From Streptomyces sp. P3 (GTDB taxonomy: Bacteria > Actinomycetota > Actinomycetes > Streptomycetales > Streptomycetaceae): DNA of 64,000 nucleotides. The stretch is taken from assembly GCF_003032475.1 (NCBI RefSeq), contig NZ_CP028369.1, positions 7,378,001 to 7,442,000 of the forward strand. The letters run 5' to 3'. Made by a program: the position numbers and the translations under genes. Of the stretch, positions 8,719 to 17,412 are shown piece after piece; position 1 is the stretch's first letter; each line of letters begins with the position of its first letter. Under the pieces are notes generated by a model. It did no database searches. It was not told the DNA's origin and saw only the letters and a program-made list of their open reading frames with translations.

Positions 8719-8736
8719 CACGACTACCTTGCAGGC
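8719..8736 (+). promoter_or_regulatory. Leaderless-type promoter (TACCTT box 6 bases before ATG)
   Basis: CACGACTACCTTGC directly precedes the ATG at 8737, leaving six bases between TACCTT and ATG. TACCTT fits the actinobacterial -10 pattern TANNNT and would place the transcript start at the A of ATG. The identical 14-mer precedes the ATG at 9277. No ribosome binding site is seen at either. Confidence 0.45.
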
Positions 8737-9204
8737 ATGACCTTGGTCCAGCCTTCCAGCCGTCTCGATCGCCTCTCCGATGCGTCTGGCGGGCTGTTCG
8801 TTTACGGCACGCTCCAGTTCGCTGCTGTCCTCGAAGCTCTGTTGGGGCGAGTACCGGCCCACATTCTTGCTTCTGCACCGGGGTGGCGTGCTGCTGCGCT
8901 CGAAGGCCGGGTCTATCCCGGACTTGTTGCCGCGCCCGGAACCGCCGCGGCTGGCCTCCTGCTCACCGACCTGACCGACCAGGAATGGACGCTGCTCGAC
9001 TCGTTCGAGGACAACCGATACGACTTGCGGGAGGTGAGCCTCTCGACCGGCGACCACGGCTTGGCGTACATCTGGCCGGACGGGGAGGTGAGGCCAGAGG
9101 ACTGGGACCGAGCCGAATTCGAGAGTCTGCATCTTCAGGCTTATGCCGCTCGGTGTGCCCGGATCGGCCCGAAGCTGGCCGCAGGCGAGCCCAAGGGCGA
9201 GTAG
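8737..9204 (+). CDS. Gamma-glutamylcyclotransferase-like (AIG2/GGCT) protein
   Basis: A 155-residue member of the AIG2/GGCT fold. The LFVYGTLQ substrate loop is near residues 20-27 and a likely catalytic Glu lies in LLDSFEDNRYDLREV. Relatives release 5-oxoproline from gamma-glutamyl amines or peptides; the real substrate here is open. The ATG at 8737 is preferred over upstream in-frame starts because a TACCTT box lies exactly where a leaderless promoter would. The next gene has the same promoter words. Confidence 0.75.
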   Translation: MTLVQPSSRLDRLSDASGGLFVYGTLQFAAVLEALLGRVPAHILASAPGWRAAALEGRVYPGLVAAPGTAAAGLLLTDLTDQEWTLLDSFEDNRYDLREVSLSTGDHGLAYIWPDGEVRPEDWDRAEFESLHLQAYAARCARIGPKLAAGEPKGE

Positions 9205-9258
9205 GCAGTCCGGCGCCAGGCTGGTCAGGCGTTGCAACCCTCACCAGCACAAGCGGTT

Positions 9259-9276
9259 CACGACTACCTTGCTGAT
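9259..9276 (+). promoter_or_regulatory. Leaderless-type promoter, second copy
   Basis: CACGACTACCTTGC is repeated here immediately before the ATG at 9277, with TACCTT again six bases upstream of the start codon. It supports the 9277 start and separate transcription of the phosphotransferase gene. Confidence 0.45.
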
Positions 9277-10158
9277 ATGACGATCTCGGCTGTACCCGCC
9301 CGTGCCGTATTAGAAGAAGCCTGCGCTCTTGCAGACTTCGACCCCGCAGGCGCCGAGCCTGTCCGCCTCGCCGAGAATGAGATCTGGCGTCTCGCCAGCA
9401 ATGTAATCGTCCGTATCGCCCGCGCTGGCCAGTGGAAGGCAGCCTTGCGTGAGGTCCTCGTGGCCCGGTGGCTCGCCGACAACGGAGTGTCGGCCGTGCG
9501 AGCGTTGCCGTTTGAGCAGCCCATCGAGGCCGGAGGCCAGCCCGTGACCTTTTGGGCCGAGCTCCCGCCGCACGAGATCGCCAACGTCATGAACGTCGTG
9601 ACGCTGCTGAAGCAACTTCACCCATTGCCGGTCCCGGACCTGCCGCTCGACCGGCTGGACCCGTTCGTCCGGGTGTCTGAGCGGATCCAGGCGGCCACGT
9701 CGCTGTCGGCGGACGATCGCGCCTGGTTACGGGACCGGCATGCGGAACTTCGCGAGCAGTGGGAGCGCCGGCCCCAGGGCCTGCCCGAGTGTGTTGTACA
9801 CGGTGATGCGTGGGTGGGCAACGTCGTACGTACGACGGATGGGCCGGTACTGCTGGACTTCGAGCGGGCCTCCGTCGGGCCGCCAGAATGGGATCTGGTG
9901 TCCATCGCGGTCAAGGTGTCCACGACCGGTACTGTCACCGCAGCGGAGTATGCCGAGTTCTGTGCTGCGTACGGCATAGACGTCACGCAGTGGGAGGGGT
10001 ATGACCTCCTCGCTGAAGCCCGTGAGTTGCGCATGACCACCTACGCGGCCCAGCACGCCGCAACGCGCCCGGTGTGGCAAGCCGAGGCACAGTACCGCGT
10101 CGACTGCCTGCGCGGCCGTGCCGAGCCGCGTCCCTGGAGCTGGAAAGGGATCATGTGA
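9277..10158 (+). CDS. Aminoglycoside phosphotransferase (APH) family protein
   Basis: A 293-residue kinase-like protein. The catalytic loop HGDAWVGNV and the metal-binding DFERASVGPPEWDL are intact, so it is likely active. Family members phosphorylate aminoglycosides, choline, homoserine, hydroxyurea or other small alcohols; the substrate here is unknown. The start at 9277 follows a leaderless-type promoter. Its TGA overlaps the ATG of the GNAT gene (TGATG), so the two are probably translated together. A second, frameshifted APH-like gene lies at 12495-13267. Confidence 0.8.
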   Translation: MTISAVPARAVLEEACALADFDPAGAEPVRLAENEIWRLASNVIVRIARAGQWKAALREVLVARWLADNGVSAVRALPFEQPIEAGGQPVTFWAELPPHEIANVMNVVTLLKQLHPLPVPDLPLDRLDPFVRVSERIQAATSLSADDRAWLRDRHAELREQWERRPQGLPECVVHGDAWVGNVVRTTDGPVLLDFERASVGPPEWDLVSIAVKVSTTGTVTAAEYAEFCAAYGIDVTQWEGYDLLAEARELRMTTYAAQHAATRPVWQAEAQYRVDCLRGRAEPRPWSWKGIM

Positions 10159-10724
10159 TGTATTCCATGCATCCGGTCGGACGTTCTGGCCCACGCCTTG
10201 CAGTGCGTGAACTCGCCCATGAGGACGTGGATGCGGTGCTGGCCATCTACGGCAGCCCCGAAGCTACGGAGCACCTGTCGTTCGAACCGCGTAGCCGTGA
10301 AGAGGTGACCCAGATGGTAGCCAGGTCGATCGCCTCGGCGAGGGCGACTCCGCGCATCGAATACGCTCTCGCCGTCATCGAACGAGACACGAACGAGCTG
10401 ATCGGGTTCGGCCGTCTCGCTGCCGATCCGCATCAGCAGCGAGCAGCCACCACAGGCTTCGCGCTGCGTCCAGATGCCTGGGGCGTCGGATACGGCGTGG
10501 ACATGGTGCGGTTGCTGCTCAGCGTCGGCTTCGACGATTTGGGCCTTCACCGCATTTGGGGAGCGCGGTCTCCTCTTAACGACGCTTCGGCCAAGACGAT
10601 GGCGGCTGTCGGGATGATTGAGGAAGGAGTGATCCGCGAGCACGTTTTGAAAGCTGGCAGATGGCGGGACTCCGTAGTGCACGCGATCCTCGATCGAGAG
10701 TGGCAGTCCACCACGCCGGTGTAG
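10158..10724 (+). CDS. GNAT acetyltransferase (RimJ/RimL-like)
   Basis: A 188-residue GNAT protein. The acetyl-CoA-binding region WGVGYGVDMVRLLL follows a beta strand (TTGFALRP). The C-terminal LNDASAKTMAAVGMIEEG is the RimJ/RimL-type motif. It transfers an acetyl group to an unknown amine, perhaps a protein N-terminus or a small molecule. The ATG overlaps the stop of the APH gene, implying coupling and perhaps a shared substrate. Confidence 0.8.
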   Translation: MYSMHPVGRSGPRLAVRELAHEDVDAVLAIYGSPEATEHLSFEPRSREEVTQMVARSIASARATPRIEYALAVIERDTNELIGFGRLAADPHQQRAATTGFALRPDAWGVGYGVDMVRLLLSVGFDDLGLHRIWGARSPLNDASAKTMAAVGMIEEGVIREHVLKAGRWRDSVVHAILDREWQSTTPV

Positions 10725-10859
10725 GACTCCTTCCGAACCCTGGGGTTAGCAAAATGGGAGGCCGCATTGCCGCCCGATGCCGTGGCTCAGACGCGGACGT
10801 CGGCCCGGTCGGCGAACATCCCGGCGTCATCAAAAGCAACCGGACGCTCATCCTCCGGC

Positions 10860-11186
10860 CTACTTTGCGGTCGATTCGTCGGCCACCCACGACAGGTAGG
10901 CGTCGGACCCGCCAACAATTGGCAGGACGACCCACTCCGGAACCTCATAGGTGTGTTCCTGGGCCACCCAAGTCTCAAGCTCCGGCAGACGATCGGAGGA
11001 CGTCTTGTATGAGATCCGCCATTCGCGGGTGGTTTCGATCCTTCCCTTCCACCAGTAGACCGCGGTCAACGGCGGGTCAATGTGGGCACCGGCGGCCAGA
11101 TGGTTCTCGACTGCGCCTCGCGCCAGGACCATCGCTTTGTCCTCGTCGTCGATGGTCGTCTGTGCGACAACGATCTCGTCCGCCAT
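10860..11186 (-). CDS. cutA: CutA1-family divalent ion tolerance protein
   Basis: A 108-residue CutA-like protein, normal for this trimeric ferredoxin-like family. It shows ARGAVENHLAAGAHI, VYWWKGRIETTREWRISYKT and the C-terminal HTYEVPEWVVLPI, the strongest CutA signature. Its role is debated (metal tolerance or signalling in a PII-like fold). The ATG at 11186 gives the family N-terminus (MADEIVVAQTTI). It sits downstream of peptide deformylase and a decayed stretch on the same strand. Confidence 0.88.
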   Translation of the reverse strand: MADEIVVAQTTIDDEDKAMVLARGAVENHLAAGAHIDPPLTAVYWWKGRIETTREWRISYKTSSDRLPELETWVAQEHTYEVPEWVVLPIVGGSDAYLSWVADESTAK

Positions 11187-11290
11187 GCAACTGGCCTGCC
11201 TTCCTTGTCGGCGTACCTCGACACTATCCAGCCCATCTTCCAATCCTCCACGCCTCATGATTCGTAGCACATGCACTCCTTGCGGACGAG

Positions 11291-11829
11291 CTACTCGGTG
11301 CATGTGGCGTGGATCCTGGCTTCGTTCTCGGCTAGGGGCTCGGCGAGCTTTGCGAGTAGTTCCACGTTCTCCTCGAGCGCCACATCGAGCCGAATGCGCA
11401 GTTCGGCCGGGTTGTTGCAGCCGGGCCAATCCTCAACGTTTCCATGGTCCGGATTTGTGTCTGAAGCGAGGCGATTGTCGCCGAGATCCCAGCTCTGCCT
11501 GGGCCGATCGAGCCGGTGACCTACCCGCCCGGCGCCGGTCCGCCGGCCGCCCAGGCTTGAGCGGCCACGAGGTTCGGCGCGGTGCCTTCGGGCACGTATG
11601 CGAAGCCGTCCCAGGGCTCCAGGACCCGCGGTTCCTCCGGCCGCACGGTGGGTGGCCCCGCCGCCGACGGGCCGGTGTCGGCGGTAGACGTCCATCGGTG
11701 CACACCTGCGCCGGTGGTAGGGAGCGAGTGGGTCGTCGGGGTCGATGCTAGGGGCCGCGCGGGACGGCTGGTCCGGCGGTCCGGGAGGGGCGTGCCTGCC
11801 CACGGTGATGCCCTGCCTCTTCTACTCAT
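11291..11829 (-). pseudogene. Degenerate small reading frames after peptide deformylase
   Basis: The minus strand between the deformylase and cutA keeps coding-like character but switches frame. An ATG at 11829 overlaps the deformylase stop and opens 102 codons ending AAGGPAPGG at 11521. A second piece reads NPAELRIRLDVALEENVELL to a stop at 11291; its likely N-terminal part (ATIASLQTQIRTMETL) is in another frame. Both look like small proteins broken by single-base shifts. No family is recognised. They could alternatively be small genes with odd starts. Confidence 0.3.
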
Positions 11830-12397
11830 ATGACCAGGCCCGGCCGGTGGCTTCGGCCGTCTTGCGGTACTCCTCGACGGGGATCGGGGTCATTCCGGGC
11901 CGTATCCGAGTCAGCAGCAGAAGACCGTCAAGGTGATCGATCTCGTGCGCGATGAGCCGGGCTTCGCCCCGTTCGTAGACCGTGGTCGTGGTGCTGCCGT
12001 CCAGCGTCACCGTCTCGACGGTGATCCGCAGGGGCCTGGGAACCAGGGCCCGTACGTCGAAGAACGACAGGCAGCCTTCGAACTTCTCGTCCATCTCGTC
12101 GGATGCGGAAGTGATACGAGGGTTGAGGAGCATGATCGGGTCGGCGCCGGGCGGCGTGACGACGGCTGCGGCCCGGTCGATGCTGATTTGCGGGGCGGCC
12201 AGGCCCAGGCCCTTGCCGGAGAAGTCGTGTGCGCGGCGGATGCGTTCCATGGCGTCGAGGAGTTGACCGACGACGGCGTCGGCCTGCTTCCGCTCGTCCG
12301 GGAGTTCAAAGGAGCGGCCGGGCTCGGCCAGGATGGGGGCGCCGTACTGGACGATGCCGAGGTCGCGCATCTGTTGGCTGGGTCGCACTCGGATCAT
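11822..12397 (-). CDS. def: Peptide deformylase
   Basis: A 191-residue peptide deformylase with all three metal-site motifs: GLGLAAPQ (motif 1), EGCLS (motif 2, metal-binding Cys) and HEIDH (motif 3, two metal-binding His and the catalytic Glu). It removes the formyl group from nascent N-terminal Met. Streptomyces usually has several copies; this one sits among accessory genes and may be a paralogue. Start ATG at 12397. Confidence 0.93.
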   Translation of the reverse strand: MIRVRPSQQMRDLGIVQYGAPILAEPGRSFELPDERKQADAVVGQLLDAMERIRRAHDFSGKGLGLAAPQISIDRAAAVVTPPGADPIMLLNPRITSASDEMDEKFEGCLSFFDVRALVPRPLRITVETVTLDGSTTTTVYERGEARLIAHEIDHLDGLLLLTRIRPGMTPIPVEEYRKTAEATGRAWSYE

Positions 12398-12494
12398 CCC
12401 CCTTCGTGGACGGTCATCGGGATTCTGCCCCGCGGTGTGCTACGAGGCGGCTCGTTTCGGCCTCGACGGCCGGTGACGGGCCCGCGGTTTCACA

Positions 12495-13267
12495 TCATGT
12501 GATGGTGCCGGTGGTGAGGGCCAGGGCGTGTGCCTGGACTTCGGGGTTGGTGGCCAGAGCTGCATCGGCGAGGAGGTGGAGACGCCAGTACAGCTCCAGG
12601 CGTCGCTGGTCGGCTGGAGCGGGCCCATGGGCGAGCACGGGCTGAGGTGAGAGCAGGCGTAGACGTACGGCGAGGCGGGCAAGGTCGGACGTCGGGTCGC
12701 CGAAAGCGGCGAGTTCCCAGTCCAGCAGTACACGTGGGCCCTCTGGGACGCGGACGAGGTGTCCGAGCTGAAGGTCGTGGTGGAGCAGCCGGTGCTCGAT
12801 GTCGAGATTCACTAGGTCGAGGTCTTGGCGGAGGGCTGCTGCGATGGTAGCGAGATCGGGTGCCGTGGCTCTGTGTACAGGTTCAGGCGGTCGTGGAGGT
12901 AGTCGCGCCAGGTGTGGTGGCGGGTGGCTCCGGCGAGGCGCCCGAAGTGCGTTCCGGGGATGGCATGGACTGCGGCGAGGGGACCGGCGAGTTCATCCAG
13001 GAACCGGTCGGCGGGGACGGGCTCGGCCTGGACGACGTTCTGGGCGGTCCAGGCCGGCTGCATTTCGATGTCAGCGTGCAGCAGGCGGGAGCTCGGGACC
13101 CGGTGGTGCGTGAGGAGGGCGAGAGCGGCGGCCTCGTTGGCGGCACGGGCAGGGTCGCTGTTAGTGCTTGAGGATGTACGGCTCGTGCCGCCGATGTGCC
13201 AGACGCGGACGCTGGCCACGGCGGCGGTCAGCAGCGGTGCGCCGATGGGCCAGGCGGTTTTCGTCAC
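12495..13267 (-). pseudogene. APH-family phosphotransferase broken by a frameshift
   Basis: The N-terminal part (GTG at 13267, AAGGGC upstream) runs VTKTAWPIGAP through HTWRDYLHDRLNLYTEP. Near 12855 it shifts into the frame that continues DLATIAAALRQDLDLVNLD and HRLLHHDLQLGHLV, then LLDWELAAFGDPTSDL, the APH catalytic and metal motifs. The catalytic block is HHDLQLGHL rather than HGDxxxxN. Spliced, the length is normal for the family. It is either a recent pseudogene or a one-base sequencing error. It is divergent from the cluster leader at 13271. Confidence 0.65.
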
Positions 13268-13270
13268 ATG

Positions 13271-13385
13271 GCCCTTGCCGCACAAGCCAGATAGACTCGC
13301 CGGAGTCCGGCAACGGGCACCCGGGTCGTCGCGGTCATAGGCGGCAAGTGGATTGATTCGTCGTCCCCTGGGAGGCCCCGTCATG
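13271..13385 (+). promoter_or_regulatory. Conserved cluster leader, copy A
   Basis: About 80 bases (13271-13350) match 27566-27645 at roughly 69 positions, including 28 identical bases from CGGAGTCCGG to CCCGGGTCG. A TAGACT -10-like hexamer sits at 13292. The block ends in a GGGAGGC ribosome-binding-like run before an ATG at 13383. That ATG opens an 80-codon frame (to 13625) with no recognisable product. The radical SAM gene starts at 13720. Copy B precedes the second run of cluster genes. Confidence 0.6.
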
Positions 13386-13719
13386 CTGTCCACGCCGCCC
13401 ACGGCGGACCGTCGGCTACCCAGTGGAATCCGCTCTGCTCACTCGTCGAGTGTGCCGGTGCCTTCTTCACCCTCAAGGCGAGCGTGTGTTCCTCCATCGC
13501 TACAACTCCTAGGCCATCGGCGTCCTCCACATTCGGATGCGCGGGCGTTGCGTATCGCAGTGTTGTCGTCTGTCCGGTTCACACCCAATGGGCTGGCGGT
13601 TCGAGGCCGTCTTCCCAAGCATTGAGCCTTCGGCTCTTCTGAGGATTCGTGACGGCTGCGCCGCGCTTCCGGTCCGCGGGCAGACCCGATTGATCGACCG
13701 GGGATCAAGGGGGCTCCTC

Positions 13720-14832
13720 ATGCCTGAGCGCGCGCTCGACTCGCCGGTGACGGTGAAGGACCTGCGTCGCCGGATCGGTGATCTGTCCTTACAGTTACGA
13801 ACTTCGGGGACGCAGAAGCCGGCGGAGCCTCGGTTCGTCGACTACGACATGATCCGGTTGCCGCACGGTGACGTTGTCGGCCGTAAGAAGGTCATCGTCA
13901 TGTCGGGCGGCTGCTCGGTGCCGACCTGCACGATGTGCCCTTTCACCAATCTGAACAACTACGGCATCCACGGCGGGACCTCGCGCGAGAGTCTGCTGGA
14001 TCAGGTACGTCACACCCTGGAACGGACCGAGTGCGAGCCGTCGTACGAGGTGCTCTCCCTCTACAACGACGGCAGCTTCTTCGCGCCACGGGAGATCCCG
14101 CGGAACGTCCAGGTGGAGATCGCCCGGCTGGTCGCGGCGGCCGGGGTGAAGCGGCTGGTGGTGGAGTCGCTGCCGCAGTTCGTCACCGAGCGAGCGCTGA
14201 CTCCGTTCGTCCAGGCCCTGGGCGAGGTGCGGCTGGAGATCGGGATCGGTTTGCAGTCCGCAGACGCGCTGGTGCGCGAGACGCTGGTGAACACCCGGAT
14301 CTCCCAGGTCTCCTTCGAACGCGCGCTGATGGTGATGGCCGGCCTGGGAGTGGATCCGAAGATCTACCTGATGGTCAAGCCGCCGTTCCTGACCGACGGC
14401 GAGGCGGTGACCGACGTGGTGCAGTCGGTCGACTACCTGACCGGGCTCGGGGTCCAGGGGATGACGCTGTGCCCGACACGGGTGTCGCGGAACACGGTGG
14501 CGTGGGAGCTGTGGCAGGCCGGGCAGTACGTGCCGCCGAACCTGTGGACCGTGGTGGAGGCGATCCGCCGGGTCCATGAGCGGCTCGCGGTGCGGGTGGC
14601 GTGTGTGAACCTGCGGGGGACGGACTTCGAGTCGGTGTTCCCGGATGCCTGCCCTGTCTGCGCGGATCGGGTGGTGGACGCGCTGATGCGGTTCGGAGAA
14701 ACGGGCGAGGCCGACGACCTGCCCGAGGACTGCGCGTGCAAGCCGCCACTGGAGGTGGCCGGGATCGACCACGCGGCCGTCACCGCCCGCGCGGCCCGGC
14801 AGTTGGACGTTCTGGAGCGGTCGGGTGTCTGA
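13720..14832 (+). CDS. Radical SAM enzyme, RaSEA/TIGR01210-like
   Basis: A 370-residue radical SAM protein. The cluster cysteines are C65, C70 and C73 (CSVPTCTMC, spacing C-x4-C-x2-C rather than C-x3-C-x2-C). The blocks YNDGSFFAPREIP, VVESLPQFV, IGIGLQSAD, YLMVKPPFLTDGEA and LWQAGQYVPPNLWTVVEA follow the archaeal RaSEA-type family, which acts on lysine-modified 7-deazaguanine in tRNA. A bacterial member opening a gene cluster is probably a small-molecule enzyme. ATG 13720 has AAGGGGG upstream. It overlaps the P450 start by 8 bases. Confidence 0.8.
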   Translation: MPERALDSPVTVKDLRRRIGDLSLQLRTSGTQKPAEPRFVDYDMIRLPHGDVVGRKKVIVMSGGCSVPTCTMCPFTNLNNYGIHGGTSRESLLDQVRHTLERTECEPSYEVLSLYNDGSFFAPREIPRNVQVEIARLVAAAGVKRLVVESLPQFVTERALTPFVQALGEVRLEIGIGLQSADALVRETLVNTRISQVSFERALMVMAGLGVDPKIYLMVKPPFLTDGEAVTDVVQSVDYLTGLGVQGMTLCPTRVSRNTVAWELWQAGQYVPPNLWTVVEAIRRVHERLAVRVACVNLRGTDFESVFPDACPVCADRVVDALMRFGETGEADDLPEDCACKPPLEVAGIDHAAVTARAARQLDVLERSGV

Positions 14833-16132
14833 GCAGGCCGCCGCGGCGGCCTGCGGGTTACCCCCGCACCACACGGTGCGAAGTTTCGACCTGGACCCGC
14901 TGGGGGCCCTGGAGGAAGGACATCGTCGGCACGGGCCGGTCTTTCGGATGGCGGTCGACGGGCAAGAGACGGTGCTGGTGGGCACCTGGGCGGGGCTGGT
15001 TGAGCTGTTCGCCGGCGAGCGCGGTTGTCTGGAGGTGCTCAACACCCCGCTGGTGCATGACCTGTTCGGCCGCGCCCTGTTCAACCTCACTGGTGAGGGG
15101 CACGCAGAGGCCCGGCGCAGGCTGCGGCCGGCGCTGTCGGGCCGGGCGCTGCCTGGCTACTTGCCAGCCCTGCTGGAGGTGACGGACCCGGTGGCAGCCC
15201 GGTGGGCGCAGCATGGCGTGGGAGATCTGTACACGGAGGTGCGGGCGCTCACCGGCTCTTTGAGCGCTCGGGTACTGCTCGGCATCGCTCCCGAGACGGC
15301 GGACTCGGCCGTGTTCGCCGCCGTGTTCGAGCCGTTCGTCGCCGGGTCCGGCGCTCCGCCGGGACGGGACCGGTTCATGACCGGCCGGTACTGGGCGGGG
15401 CGTGCAGCCCGTCGGCGGTTGCACGCCCTGTTCACCCGCCGGGCGGCTGCGGCTGTCGCCGAGCCTGGTACGGACTCGGCGTTGGCAGGTCTGGTGGCCG
15501 CGTTCGCGGATGCGTCACAGGCGGTGGGCCCGCTGCCGGATCACCTGTTGGCTCTGCTGATCGCGGCGAGGGAGACGACGGCGAGCCTGATCACCTGGTG
15601 CCTGGTCGAGTTGGCCGGCAACCAGCAGCACGCGGTGCTCGCGCAGACGGAGGCGCACATGGCCGTGGCTACGCCGGAGGTGCTGGCGCGGCGGGATGCC
15701 GTGCCCGTTTTGCGGGCGGTCCTCGCCGAGGCTCAGCGTCTGCACTCGCCGAACCTGCTCTCGTTGCGGGAGGCGGTGTGCCCGGTGGACCTGGGCGGCT
15801 ACCGGATCCCGGCCGGTACCCGGGTGGCGTACTCCACGTCGGCCGGGCACTTCGACCCCGAGGTCTTCCCGCAGCCGCATACGTTCCGGCCGCTGCGGTT
15901 CCTGGACGGCGAGGCCCGCGGGGCGCGGCTGTGGGCATTCGGCGGCGGCGCGCACGCCTGCCTGGGCCGGCCGCTCGCCGAGTTGATGGCTCTCACCGTC
16001 ATGGCCTCGGTCCTTCACCAGGGCGTGCCGCGGCTGCCCGGTGGGGCGCCCAGCCGGATCCGCTACCGGCCGGCCAAGGCCCCACTCACTGCGGTGCCGC
16101 TCATCCTCGACCGTCAGGAGATCGCTTCGTGA
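14825..16132 (+). CDS. Cytochrome P450
   Basis: A 435-residue soluble bacterial P450. The heme-thiolate loop FGGGAHACLG puts the Cys at about 379. The K-helix ExxR is EAQR. The I-helix oxygen motif is AARETTAS near 246-253, with Glu-Thr-Thr where AGxET is common. It would hydroxylate or couple a cluster intermediate using a ferredoxin partner, which is not seen nearby. The GTG start at 14825 overlaps the radical SAM stop, and the TGA overlaps the next GTG. Confidence 0.92.
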   Translation: MSEQAAAAACGLPPHHTVRSFDLDPLGALEEGHRRHGPVFRMAVDGQETVLVGTWAGLVELFAGERGCLEVLNTPLVHDLFGRALFNLTGEGHAEARRRLRPALSGRALPGYLPALLEVTDPVAARWAQHGVGDLYTEVRALTGSLSARVLLGIAPETADSAVFAAVFEPFVAGSGAPPGRDRFMTGRYWAGRAARRRLHALFTRRAAAAVAEPGTDSALAGLVAAFADASQAVGPLPDHLLALLIAARETTASLITWCLVELAGNQQHAVLAQTEAHMAVATPEVLARRDAVPVLRAVLAEAQRLHSPNLLSLREAVCPVDLGGYRIPAGTRVAYSTSAGHFDPEVFPQPHTFRPLRFLDGEARGARLWAFGGGAHACLGRPLAELMALTVMASVLHQGVPRLPGGAPSRIRYRPAKAPLTAVPLILDRQEIAS

Positions 16133-17412
16133 CCCGCACCCCACCCGACGCGCTTACCGCCTTGCGGCAGGCGGCAGCCCACCACGACGCTGCCCGGCAC
16201 CGGCTGCATCTGGTGCCGAGCGAGAATGGGCTGTCGCTGGCCGCCCGGGTGCCGCACCTGACGGAGGCCGCCGTGCGGTACGCCTTTCCCGGCCCCGACG
16301 GCGGAGGCGAGAACTGGGCGTGGCCGGGACGGCAGGATCTGGTCGATATCGAGCGTGCCGCGGCCGTGCGGCTCGGCGCGCAGCTGGGCGCGCGCCACGT
16401 GAACCTCAAGCCGGTGTCGGGGGTTTCGGCGCTGACGGTGGCGCTCTCCGCGCTGGCCCGCCCCGGGGCGAGGGCGTTCAATCTGGCGGAGCGCGACGGC
16501 GGACACGGCTCGACCCGCTTCATCGGTACCCGGCTGGGCCTGCAGATGGAAGATCTGCCGGTCGACCCGGCCACGTCCACCCTCGACCTGGACGCCCTCG
16601 CCCGTCTGCTGGGTGGCCAGCCGGAGCCCGAATTGGTGTACCTGGACGCGTTCATGTGCCTGTTCCCCGTGGACTTGTCCGGGCTGCGCGAGGTGGTCGG
16701 CCCCGACACGTTGATCCACTACGACGCCTCCCACACGCTGGGCTTGATCGCGGGCGGCGCGTGGCAGAACCCGCTCGCGGAGGGCGCGGACAGCCTCGGC
16801 GGCTCCACCCACAAGACCTACCCGGGCCCGCACAAGGGACTGCTGGCCACCAACGACGCCCAGCTCGCGGCCCGGCTGGATGAGCACGCCTCGCACTTCG
16901 TCTCCCATCACCATCCGGCCGACGTCGTCGCCCTGGCCGTGGCCGCCGCTGAGATGGACGCCCGCGGCACCGTGTACGCGGCGGCCACCGTCGCCAATGC
17001 CCGCCGTATGGGAGCGGGGTTGGCCGAGCGCGGCTTCGCGGTGTGCGGGGAGAAGGGCGGGTTCACCGACTGCCATCAGCTGTGGATCGACATCGCCCCG
17101 CTGCTGGCCGCCGAGGAAGCCTCCCGCCGGCTGTTCGAGGCGGGGATCGTCGTCAACGCGATCCCGCTGCCGCACATCACCGCCCCGGCGGGGCTGCGCC
17201 TGGGCCTGCAGGAGGTGTCCTGGGCCGGGATGGACGCGGCAGGGATCGACGAGCTCACCGAGATCTTCACCGCCGTGCTGCGCGACGGCCGCGACCCGGC
17301 CTCCGTGGCGGCGCGCACGCGCGCCCTGGTGGAGGCGCACCAAGGCGACGGGGCCGACGAGCAGGTCCTGCGCGTTGCTCTGGCGACCGTCGGAGCCGGG
17401 GGTGGCGTGTGA
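16129..17412 (+). CDS. Serine hydroxymethyltransferase-like PLP enzyme
   Basis: A 427-residue fold-type I PLP protein of the SHMT family. Visible blocks are LVPSENGLS, the substrate-binding YAFPGPDGGGENW, and DASHTLGLI, where the Asp pairs with the PLP ring. The Schiff-base Lys is about 229 in STHKTYPGPHKG. SHMT relatives in clusters include threonine transaldolases that build beta-hydroxy amino acids, so making or cleaving such an amino acid is the likely job (inference). It is divergent from housekeeping GlyA. GTG 16129 overlaps the P450 stop; the stop overlaps the next gene. Confidence 0.8.
   Translation: MTRTPPDALTALRQAAAHHDAARHRLHLVPSENGLSLAARVPHLTEAAVRYAFPGPDGGGENWAWPGRQDLVDIERAAAVRLGAQLGARHVNLKPVSGVSALTVALSALARPGARAFNLAERDGGHGSTRFIGTRLGLQMEDLPVDPATSTLDLDALARLLGGQPEPELVYLDAFMCLFPVDLSGLREVVGPDTLIHYDASHTLGLIAGGAWQNPLAEGADSLGGSTHKTYPGPHKGLLATNDAQLAARLDEHASHFVSHHHPADVVALAVAAAEMDARGTVYAAATVANARRMGAGLAERGFAVCGEKGGFTDCHQLWIDIAPLLAAEEASRRLFEAGIVVNAIPLPHITAPAGLRLGLQEVSWAGMDAAGIDELTEIFTAVLRDGRDPASVAARTRALVEAHQGDGADEQVLRVALATVGAGGGV

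Noticed and set aside
13383..13625. 80-codon frame right after leader copy A
   Set aside because: It has a good ribosome binding site but Ser/Pro/Arg-rich content and no similarity to the gene after copy B, so I mention it only with the leader.
15202..16128. Open frame upstream of and in phase with the SHMT-like gene
   Set aside because: It lies inside the P450 gene in another frame and reads as Arg/Gly-rich shadow; the GTG at 16129 is the natural start.
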